A stretch of DNA of 9,244 nt from Bacillota bacterium (GTDB taxonomy: Bacteria; Bacillota; DSM-12270; Thermacetogeniales; Thermacetogeniaceae), in NCBI GenBank assembly GCA_030627585.1, contig DAOURU010000029.1, positions 1 to 9,244 of the forward strand. Reading direction: 5' to 3'. A model generated the notes under the pieces. It saw nothing but the letters and a program-made list of their open reading frames with translations. It did no database searches and was not told the DNA's origin. Numbering within the stretch: position 1 is the stretch's first letter; every line of letters begins with the position of its first letter. Both the position numbers and the translations under genes were made by a program. Shown piece after piece: positions 1 through 6,054 of this stretch.

Positions 1-2
1 TG

Positions 3-1086
3 CTCCACTCCAGTACGATGGTGAAAGCGGGGGTTTACCTGGTGGTCCGTCTGGCGCCTGCCTTTTTTGGGACCTATCTGGGAATTATGGTTGCCCTTGT
101 GGGAGCTTTTACCTTCTTGGGGGCCTCGGGATTGGCAATCAGCCAAACCACAGGAAAACGCGTTTTGGCTTACTCCACAATTGCCAACCTTGGTTTAATT
201 ATTGCGTGTGCGGGGATTAACACACCGCTGGCGATTGCTGCTTCGATCCTGCTTATTATCTTCCACGCTGTTTCCAAAGGCCTCCTGTTCCTCTGCGCCG
301 GCACCATCGAGCACCTGATTTGGAGCCGGGAAATCGAGGACATGGAGGGTCTTGCCGAAAAAAGCTCCAGTTACCACCTTTATTACGGCGATCGGAATTC
401 TTTCCATGTTCCTTCCGCCCTTCGGGATGCTGCTCGGCAAGTGGATGGCCTTGGAGGCCGCTTTCGTAATTCCTCTCGCGGCGGTTCTCTTCGTCCTGGC
501 CAGTGCTGCTACGATGGTCTTCTGGGCAAAGTGGCTCGGCCGGCTGCTCCAGGTCTTGCCGCGGTTGGGGCGGAAGTTTGAATCCCTTTCGCCTAGTTAT
601 TCGGTGCCTTTGTGGTTGCTCGTGATCGGGATTCTCGTGCTCGTCATCGGCGTTGCTCCGGTTTACCAGAAATTCGTGCACTTTGCCGTGAATAACGTAA
701 TCGCCGCCGAACAGGTATTTGCTGAGGGCTGGAATATCCTGGTACCCGGCGTCACAGCTGTCACTCCATTTTCCGAGTTGATAGTTGGTAGCTATCCGGT
801 TTGGCCGCTTTTTATCGTATTTGCGGTAGCCCTTCTGCTCCCCTTCCTTTTCCTGACGGTAAAACCCCAGGAATTGCGCCCTGTTTACATGTGCGGCGAG
901 CAGGTAGGGGATACCGATACTGATGAGTGGCTGACTGCCGCCGACCAAAAAGCAAAGATTCAGTTAGGCGGCTATTACTTCCAGAACGTGTTGGGAGAAG
1001 CGGCATTGAATTCCTGGGTTAATACAATTGCTATTGCCCTCCTCCTGATCTTGTTCGGGGTTGTGCTGGGGGTGGTCTTAAAGTGA
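3..1086 (+). pseudogene. echA: Ech hydrogenase subunit A, NuoL/antiporter-like (5'-truncated by window edge, frameshifted as sequenced)
   Basis: This is the proton/sodium-pumping membrane subunit of an energy-converting [NiFe] hydrogenase, homologous to NuoL and Mrp antiporter subunits. The reading frame is open from base 3, so the N-terminal part lies outside the window. The first frame shows the family motifs LHSSTMVKAGVYL, GKRVLAYSTIANLG and a FHAVSKGLLFL helix with the His and Lys expected in the half-channel. It runs to about base 362 (DMEGLAEK). Homology then continues in the frame beginning at base 364 (APVTTFITAIG) through several hydrophobic helices to an EchA-like tail (YMCGEQ, GGYYFQN) and a TGA at 1084-1086. 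The shift falls in six A's at 358-363. Removing one A joins the two halves as AEK-APVTT, giving about 360 visible residues. A one-base sequencing error in the A run is a simple alternative to a true pseudogene. The stop overlaps the echB start by 4 bases. Confidence 0.85.
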
Positions 1087-1943
1087 ACCAGTTGTGGGTA
1101 GCGATCATCGCGATCATTGTGGCTCCGATCATCGGCGGGTTTTTGGCCGGAATTGACCGGAAAATTACGGCCCGGCTCCAGGGCCGGTGGGGCCCTCCGA
1201 TTGTACAGCCCTTCTATGACTTCTTTAAACTGCTTGGGAAGAGCAGGATCGCAACCAGCAGGATGCAGTTTGTTTGGATTTACGGCTATCTAGTTTTCAT
1301 GATTGCATCTCTTGTCTTCCTGGTTTTGAAGCTGGATATCTTGCTGCTTGTCTTCCTCCTCGGCTTTGCGGGTATCAGTTTCGTGCTGGGCGGTTTCAGT
1401 TCCAAGTCTCCTTACAGCCACTTCGGGGCGAACCGCGAACTGCTGCAAATACTTTCGTACGAACCGGTTCTGCTGCTCATGGCTTTAGGGATTTACGCCC
1501 AAAACGGGAGCTTCATGATCAGCGAGATTCTCAAGCCTTCTTCCGAACCTTTACTTGCTTCCCTGTGGCCGATTTTCATTGCCTTGTTGGTGATCTTGAC
1601 CATTAAACTGCGGAAATCTCCTTTTGATATTGCGACTTCACACCACGCCCACCAGGAGCTGGTAAAGGGAATCATGACCGAGTATTCGGGCCCGTACTAT
1701 GCCTTGATCCAGCTCACTGAATGGTACGAAATTGTGCTCCTGCTCGGGATCATCGCATTGTTCTGGGCAAATCCGCTCTGGATCGGAATTCTTATCGCCC
1801 TGGCGGCTTTCATTCTCGAGCTCTTCATTGACAACATCGCCGCACGTATGACCGCAGGCTGGATGGTACGGTTCAGCTGGGCGATCGGTCTGGTTCTGTG
1901 CATCTTGAATATTGCATACCTGTATCTTATGAAGGGGGTGTAG
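1083..1943 (+). CDS. echB: Ech hydrogenase subunit B, NuoH-like membrane protein
   Basis: Integral membrane subunit (286 aa) that in this family joins the ion-translocating arm to the hydrogenase module; it is the counterpart of complex I NuoH. The sequence is mostly hydrophobic, with about eight membrane segments. It keeps the NuoH-type loop GRWGPPIVQPFYDFFKLLGK (residues 34-53). It also has the conserved acidic loop around residues 180-208 (SPFDIATSHHAHQELVKG, then TEYSGPYYAL), where NuoH carries the acidic residues near the quinone/coupling site. The start is GTG at 1083, inside a GTGA overlap with the echA stop and preceded by a GGGGGTGG stretch at about 1068-1075, so translational coupling with echA is likely. 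Length fits EchB. It is followed 3 bases later by echC. Confidence 0.93.
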   Translation: MNQLWVAIIAIIVAPIIGGFLAGIDRKITARLQGRWGPPIVQPFYDFFKLLGKSRIATSRMQFVWIYGYLVFMIASLVFLVLKLDILLLVFLLGFAGISFVLGGFSSKSPYSHFGANRELLQILSYEPVLLLMALGIYAQNGSFMISEILKPSSEPLLASLWPIFIALLVILTIKLRKSPFDIATSHHAHQELVKGIMTEYSGPYYALIQLTEWYEIVLLLGIIALFWANPLWIGILIALAAFILELFIDNIAARMTAGWMVRFSWAIGLVLCILNIAYLYLMKGV

Positions 1944-1946
1944 TAA

Positions 1947-2384
1947 ATGGGAATTATTCATACTTCCCGGATTAAATCGCCTTGGATTATACACTTTGAT
2001 AACAGTTCCTGTAACGGCTGCGACATTGAAGCGCTGGCCTGTTTGACACCCCTCTATGATGTCGAGCGCTTTGGGATTGTGAATATGGGGAACCCGAAAC
2101 ACGCGGACGTGCTTGTCATTACAGGGCCTGTCAACTATCGTACGGCCCGGGTGTTGAAAAACCTCTATGCCCAGATTCCCGACCCTAAAATGGTGATCGC
2201 GGTAGGCACCTGCGCCTGCAGCGGCGGGGTCTTCCATAACTGCTACAACATCCTGGGCGGGGTTGATAAGGTGGTTCCTGTTGACGTCTACGTGCCGGGC
2301 TGTGCCGCCCGCCCCGAGGCGATTATAGATGGCGTCGTGTTGGCCCTGCAAAAACTCGCACAAGCGCAGGGGGTGGCGAAATGA
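1947..2384 (+). CDS. echC: Ech hydrogenase small subunit, NuoB-like [4Fe-4S] protein
   Basis: Small electron-transfer subunit (145 aa) of the [NiFe] hydrogenase, equivalent to NuoB. It is expected to hold the single proximal [4Fe-4S] cluster that passes electrons between the ferredoxin-like subunit and the NiFe site. The ligand cysteines are visible: C22-x-x-C25 in SSCNGCDIEAL, C89 in VGTCACSGG, and C119 in YVPGCAARPE. The spacing matches Ech/NuoB small subunits rather than the longer small subunits of uptake hydrogenases. There is no signal peptide, so it is cytoplasmic. The ATG at 1947 follows a GGGGGTG site 8-9 bases upstream that overlaps the end of echB. The stop overlaps the echD start (ATGA). 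Confidence 0.95.
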   Translation: MGIIHTSRIKSPWIIHFDNSSCNGCDIEALACLTPLYDVERFGIVNMGNPKHADVLVITGPVNYRTARVLKNLYAQIPDPKMVIAVGTCACSGGVFHNCYNILGGVDKVVPVDVYVPGCAARPEAIIDGVVLALQKLAQAQGVAK

Positions 2385-2764
2385 TCGAGAACCTGAAAGA
2401 GATCAAAAAAGACGAATTGCTTTCAGAAGTGAAAAAATATGCAGATGCAAAGGCAAGGTTTGTTACGGCGGTTTGCAATGACCTGGGAGACAAATTAGAG
2501 GTTACCTATTACTTCAACGCGAGCCCCGGCATGGAGATGAGCGCCCTGCGGATCGCTGTCGGCAAGGACGAGGAAGTACCCAGTCTAACCGGTATTTATT
2601 TGACCGCCGTTTTGATCGAGAACGAAATGAAAGAGACGTTTGGTCTCAAGGTCAAAGACATTGCCATTGATTTCGGCGGTCACATGTTTCTGGCCCAAGA
2701 CAGCCCGGTGCTGCCCATGCTGAAGGAGAAAAAAGAGGCCGCCGGCGAGAAAGGGGGGGAATAG
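2381..2764 (+). CDS. echD: Ech hydrogenase subunit D, NuoC-like
   Basis: Short cytoplasmic subunit (127 aa) related to the 30-kDa NuoC family, which in Ech packs against the large subunit and carries no cofactor. Visible support is the NuoC-like core: a strand-rich middle (VTYYFNASPG, MEMSALRIAVG) followed by a LTGIY...ENEMKETFGLKVKD stretch similar to the NuoC signature region, and a short tail ending in Lys/Glu. There are no cysteine motifs. It lies between small and large subunit genes as in the standard echABCDEF order, and position carries much of the assignment because the sequence is divergent. The start ATG at 2381 overlaps the echC stop and follows a GGGGGTGG site. Its stop directly abuts the echE ATG. 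Confidence 0.87.
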   Translation: MIENLKEIKKDELLSEVKKYADAKARFVTAVCNDLGDKLEVTYYFNASPGMEMSALRIAVGKDEEVPSLTGIYLTAVLIENEMKETFGLKVKDIAIDFGGHMFLAQDSPVLPMLKEKKEAAGEKGGE

Positions 2765-3847
2765 ATGGCACCGCGTACAATTGCACCATTTGGCCCGCAG
2801 CACCCGGTTCTTCCGGAACCTATCCAGTTGAAAATTACCTATGAAGACGAAAAGGTGGTTGATGTTTTACCCGCCATTGGATACGGGCACCGGGGAATTG
2901 AGAAGGCGTGCGAGCTGAACGAGTATCCCAAAAACATTTACCTCTGCGAGCGGATCTGCGGAATCTGTAGCTGCATTCACGGGATTACTTACTGTGAAGT
3001 AGTAGAAAGGTTATGGCCGGTGGAGATTCCGCCCCGCGCCAAATTCCTGCGCACTATCTGGTCGGAGATGAGCCGGACCCACAGCCACCTGCTCTGGCTT
3101 GGACTTTTGGCTGATGCTTTCGGTTTTGAGAGCATGTTCATGCAGTTCTGGCGGATCCGGGAAAAGGTCCTCGATCTGCTGGAAATGACGGCAGGACAGC
3201 GTGTCACCCAATCTATTTCCGTTATCGGCGGCGTCCGGCGGGATCTCAACGGGGAACAAAAGAAGAAGTGCATTGAAGTTCTGAAAGAAGTTAGAAAGGA
3301 GTCCGAGGCCCTGATCGGCGTCCTGGCGAACGATTATACTGTGAAGGCGCGGACGGTGGGGAAAGGTGTGCTCTCTAAGGACCAGGCGATTGCATTAGGC
3401 TGCGCGGGGCCGACCCTGCGTGCCAGCGGTGTATGTGAGGACTGCCGGATGCAGAAGTACCAGGCTTACGGCGATCTGGAATTCGAACCGATTGTAGAAA
3501 CTGCCGGGGACAGCTACGCGCGTGCGGTAGTGCGGGCGCGGGAAACGCTGCAGGCCATCGACCTGCAGCTGGAAGCTCTAGGCAAGCTGCCCGCAGGTGA
3601 TATTAACGTGAGTGTAAAAGGCAATCCACCGGCAAACGAAGCTATTTTCAGGTCTGAACAGCCGCGGGGCGAGGTCTTCTACTACGCAAAAGGAAACGGC
3701 ACCCGCAACCTCGAGCGTTTGCGTGTGCGGACACCGACCTATGCGAACATCCCGTCCTTGCTTGTGATGCTGCCCGGATGCGAACTGGCGGATGTGCCAA
3801 TCATTGCTCTTTCCATTGACCCGTGTATTAGTTGTACCGAACGTTAG
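2765..3847 (+). CDS. echE: Ech hydrogenase large subunit (NiFe catalytic subunit, NuoD-like)
   Basis: Catalytic large subunit (360 aa) carrying the NiFe centre that interconverts H2 and protons. Both nickel-binding motifs are intact. The N-terminal one is ERICGICSCIHG with C65, C68 and H72. The C-terminal one is DPCISCTER with C354 and C357, and the stop codon follows immediately at residue 360. There is therefore no C-terminal extension of the kind removed by HyaD/HycI-type endopeptidases in most NiFe hydrogenases; some Ech and CooH-type enzymes are known to lack it. The central region (for example IGYGHRGIEKACE, residues 38-50) matches the NuoD/49-kDa fold. The start ATG at 2765 abuts the echD stop and has a GGGGGGAAT site just upstream. 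Type: group 4 (Ech) energy-converting hydrogenase. Confidence 0.96.
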   Translation: MAPRTIAPFGPQHPVLPEPIQLKITYEDEKVVDVLPAIGYGHRGIEKACELNEYPKNIYLCERICGICSCIHGITYCEVVERLWPVEIPPRAKFLRTIWSEMSRTHSHLLWLGLLADAFGFESMFMQFWRIREKVLDLLEMTAGQRVTQSISVIGGVRRDLNGEQKKKCIEVLKEVRKESEALIGVLANDYTVKARTVGKGVLSKDQAIALGCAGPTLRASGVCEDCRMQKYQAYGDLEFEPIVETAGDSYARAVVRARETLQAIDLQLEALGKLPAGDINVSVKGNPPANEAIFRSEQPRGEVFYYAKGNGTRNLERLRVRTPTYANIPSLLVMLPGCELADVPIIALSIDPCISCTER

Positions 3848-3879
3848 TAAAGGGCAAATCTAAAAGGAGGTGGAGCTCA

Positions 3880-4230
3880 ATGCCGTTGATGCTGCCGACT
3901 ATTGTCCGCAACTTGTTCGGGGGGCCCGCCACCAGGCTTTATCCCTTTCAGGTAAGGGATTCTTTCGCCCGGGCGCGGGGACACGTCGAGTTCGATGATA
4001 ATAAGTGCACTTTATGCGGAAACTGTGCGCGGCGCTGCCCCGCTGCAGCGATTGAGATCAACAAGGAGAAAAAGGAATTAACCTTTTTCCCGGCCCGATG
4101 CATTATTTGCGAGGTTTGCGCCGAGGCGTGCAGAAGAGATGCCATTACTGTTGAAGTTAAATGGCGGAGTCCTTTCTATACAAAGCCTGTGGAAGTACAC
4201 CAGCCCAAAGGTAAAGAAAAAGCATCGTAA
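3880..4230 (+). CDS. echF: Ech hydrogenase ferredoxin-like subunit F, 2x[4Fe-4S]
   Basis: Polyferredoxin-type subunit (116 aa) that should accept electrons from soluble reduced ferredoxin and pass them to EchC. It carries two complete 4Fe-4S motifs: C43-TL-C46-GN-C49-ARR-C53-P and C74-II-C77-EV-C80-AEA-C84. They sit between an N-terminal stretch resembling NuoI/HyfH (TIVRNLFGGPATRLYPF) and a basic, Lys-rich tail. The ATG at 3880 is chosen over an in-frame upstream ATG at 3832, which overlaps echE. An almost perfect Shine-Dalgarno, AAAGGAGGTG (3863-3872), lies 7 bases before it, the strongest in the window, and the conserved family sequence starts there. It is the last gene of the operon, 30 bases before the terminator hairpin. 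Confidence 0.94.
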   Translation: MPLMLPTIVRNLFGGPATRLYPFQVRDSFARARGHVEFDDNKCTLCGNCARRCPAAAIEINKEKKELTFFPARCIICEVCAEACRRDAITVEVKWRSPFYTKPVEVHQPKGKEKAS

Positions 4231-4259
4231 ATAGGGTCAAACCGGATTCAGAAAAGTAC

Positions 4260-4294
4260 AAAAATGGGCCCCTCCCTGAAGGGGCTCATTTTTT
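4260..4294 (+). terminator. Rho-independent terminator of the ech operon
   Basis: A 13-bp stem pairs AAAATGGGCCCCT (4261-4273) with AGGGGCTCATTTT (4280-4292), with one G-U pair and a 6-base loop, and runs straight into a T6 tract at 4289-4294. It begins 30 bases after the echF stop. The A-rich 5' arm means it could also terminate transcription on the opposite strand. It separates the hydrogenase operon from the tatA unit. Confidence 0.93.
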
Positions 4295-4381
4295 GAGGCA
4301 GACCACCACGCCGCCTGCGAGGGAAGAGGCGGTGCAGGAATCATAATTTAAGGTTTACGTGCAGCGGTTCTTGCAGCATTG

Positions 4382-4410
4382 TTGTTGTAGGGAGAGAAAT
4401 AAGTTATAAT
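4382..4410 (+). promoter_or_regulatory. Sigma-A-type promoter for tatA-htrA-comEC
   Basis: TTGTTG at 4382-4387 and a perfect TATAAT at 4405-4410 are separated by 17 bases, the ideal spacing for a vegetative sigma factor. A start of transcription about 7 bases after the -10 box, near 4417, would leave a leader of only about a dozen bases, with the GGGGGTG ribosome site at its very 5' end. It lies just downstream of the ech terminator, as expected for a new unit. A small inverted repeat upstream (CCGCCT 4311-4316 / AGGCGG 4327-4332) is of unknown meaning. Confidence 0.75.
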
Positions 4411-4429
4411 TGCATGGGGGTGAATGGAG

Positions 4430-4843
4430 ATGCTCAATATCGGGCCCGGGGAAATGCTTCTGATTTTTGTGATCGCGTTGATCGTATTTGGCCCGGGCCG
4501 GCTGCCGGAGGTGGCGCGGTCGATGGGGAAAGCGGTCCGGGAATTCCGCAAGGCATCCTCGAATGTCCAGCGCGTCTGGGATGAGGTAACCCGCGAGGCA
4601 CCTCAAGGTCAGCCCCAGCCGCCGCGCACAGGCCCGCAGGCGACAGGAGCAGCCCCACCGGAGAGACAAACGGCTGCAGCGGCGCCGGAAGCAGACCAGG
4701 GGAAACCGGAAACAGCTCAATCCGGCCAGGAGCAAGAAAAAGGCGAGGCCGGGCAAGTTTCTGAAAATCCGGAAGATCCGTTCCGGCAGAAACACCCCCA
4801 GACAAAAGATGCTCTCCAGCAAGAGATTGCCGGGACGAAATAG
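4430..4843 (+). CDS. tatA: Sec-independent (twin-arginine) protein translocase TatA/TatB-family protein
   Basis: Small membrane protein forming the translocation pore of the Tat pathway, which exports folded proteins bearing RR signal peptides. The first 45 residues are diagnostic: IGPGEMLLIF membrane helix, FGPGRLPEVAR hinge, then an amphipathic helix SMGKAVREFRKA. The FGP hinge favours TatA over TatB. After residue 55 the protein (137 aa) continues as a Pro/Gln/Glu/Gly-rich, apparently unstructured tail, longer than a typical 60-90 aa TatA and closer to TatB length. The start at 4430 is preferred over ATG 4424 because GGGGGTG (4416-4422) is 7 bases before 4430 but only 1 base before 4424; the protein then begins MLNIGPGE as in relatives. 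No tatC is in the window. It lies 26 bases before htrA, probably in the same transcript. Confidence 0.92.
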   Translation: MLNIGPGEMLLIFVIALIVFGPGRLPEVARSMGKAVREFRKASSNVQRVWDEVTREAPQGQPQPPRTGPQATGAAPPERQTAAAAPEADQGKPETAQSGQEQEKGEAGQVSENPEDPFRQKHPQTKDALQQEIAGTK

Positions 4844-4869
4844 AAGCATGTTATTCTGGAGGGAATTGT

Positions 4870-6042
4870 ATGTACTTCAAACGCAAACGGCTGCTGGTAG
4901 GCATTATTCTTCTGGCTTTCATCGCCGGGGTTGCTTTTACCGGCGGGGTCTTGTTTGCCTCAGGCAATTTCTGGTTGAATCCGGTCCGTGCGGCCCTTAA
5001 GGCTCCTCAAGAAGATGCCGGGGAAAAGAATCAAAATGTTAGCCTGCCGGGTGTGGGGCCCGGTACGATTGCCGAGATCGTGGCTGAGGCGGGGCCTGCT
5101 GTTGTAAAAATCGAAACCATGGCAATGAGCCGGGAACGGGTAGCGGATCCCTTTTTTAATGATCCTTTCTTCCGGGAGTTTTTCGGGCGCCAGTTTTTCT
5201 TTCCACCCGAAACGAGGGTCAGGCAGGGACTGGGTTCAGGCCTGATCATTTCAGGGGACGGTTATATTTTAACAAATGAGCACGTTATCGAAGGCGCCCA
5301 GGAAATCCAGGTTACGATTGCAGGGAAATCCAGGCCGGTTCCGGCGAAGGTTATAGGAGCGGATCACGAGCTTGACCTGGCCGTCTTAAAAGTTGATGCC
5401 GGCTCCAATTTGCCTACTTTAAAATTGGGAGATTCCGACGGCATTGCCGTGGGCAACTGGGTTATCGCCATCGGGAACCCTTACGGTTTGGATCACACCG
5501 TTACGGTCGGCGTGATCAGCGCCAAAGGGCGCCCCATAACAGTCGAAGACCGCAGCTACCGGAACCTCCTGCAGACCGATGCCTCAATCAACCCCGGCAA
5601 CAGCGGGGGGCCGCTCTTGAACCTCAAGGGAGAAGTAATCGGGATTAACACTGCAGTCAGCGCCCAGGCGCAGGGGATCGGTTTTGCCATCCCCAGCAAC
5701 ACGGTGCGGAGTATACTGGAAGAACTAATCGAAAAAGGCAAAGTCAGCCGGGGCTGGCTGGGAGTTGGAATTCAGGATGTAACACCGGGAATTGCCGATT
5801 ACTTTGGTTTGCCCCGTTTGGAAGGGGTCTTCATCAGAAATGTCGACCCCCGCGGGCCTGCAGCGCAGGCGGGCCTCCGGCAGGGGGACATTATTCTTGC
5901 CTGGAACGGGAATAAGGTAAAAAACATCGATGATCTCCTCCAAAAATTGCAGCAGGCCGGGCCGGGCAAAAAGGTCCAGCTTGCGGTTTGGCGCGATAAA
6001 CGCATGGTGAAGGTTTCTGTGACTTTAGGCGAGCGCTCTTAG
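4870..6042 (+). CDS. htrA: Membrane-anchored HtrA/DegP-family serine protease with one PDZ domain
   Basis: S1C-family quality-control protease acting outside the membrane on misfolded envelope proteins. The layout over 390 aa is: a basic N-terminus (KRKR) and one hydrophobic helix at residues 8-30, which is an uncleaved anchor or signal; a linker; and a trypsin-like domain at about residues 65-285. The catalytic triad is visible as H138 (LTNEHVIEG), D169 (HELDLAVLK) and S245 (NPGNSGGPLL). One PDZ domain spans about 295-385 (GWLGVGIQDV, then GPAAQAGLRQGDIIL). A Phe-rich insert, DPFFNDPFFREFFGRQFFF (residues 93-111), precedes the domain core, as in other HtrA proteins with a regulatory LA-type loop. 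The GGAGGG site at 4858-4863 is 6 bases before the ATG. The protein could equally be named DegP or DegQ, and the exact paralogue is not resolvable here. Confidence 0.95.
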   Translation: MYFKRKRLLVGIILLAFIAGVAFTGGVLFASGNFWLNPVRAALKAPQEDAGEKNQNVSLPGVGPGTIAEIVAEAGPAVVKIETMAMSRERVADPFFNDPFFREFFGRQFFFPPETRVRQGLGSGLIISGDGYILTNEHVIEGAQEIQVTIAGKSRPVPAKVIGADHELDLAVLKVDAGSNLPTLKLGDSDGIAVGNWVIAIGNPYGLDHTVTVGVISAKGRPITVEDRSYRNLLQTDASINPGNSGGPLLNLKGEVIGINTAVSAQAQGIGFAIPSNTVRSILEELIEKGKVSRGWLGVGIQDVTPGIADYFGLPRLEGVFIRNVDPRGPAAQAGLRQGDIILAWNGNKVKNIDDLLQKLQQAGPGKKVQLAVWRDKRMVKVSVTLGERS

Positions 6043-6054
6043 TTTCGATCAGAG

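Noticed and set aside
357..365. Programmed -1 frameshift site (A AAA AAG) in echA
   Set aside because: The heptamer is out of phase with the upstream frame, and the frame needed is +1 rather than -1.
256..948. 230-codon open frame on the minus strand opposite echA
   Set aside because: Low-complexity, charged translation with no family resemblance, antisense to clear EchA motifs; typical of a GC-biased shadow frame.
1638..2363. 241-codon open frame on the minus strand opposite echB/echC
   Set aside because: Antisense to the NiFe small-subunit cysteine motifs; no recognisable domain and no SD-led start.
4311..4332. CCGCCT/AGGCGG inverted repeat as a second terminator or operator
   Set aside because: Only 6 bp with a 10-base loop and no T tract; not enough to call a site.
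4870..4965. Possible twin-arginine signal on HtrA, given the adjacent tatA
   Set aside because: The N-terminus has KRKR followed by a hydrophobic helix but not an S/T-R-R-x-F-L-K motif; an ordinary membrane anchor is more likely.
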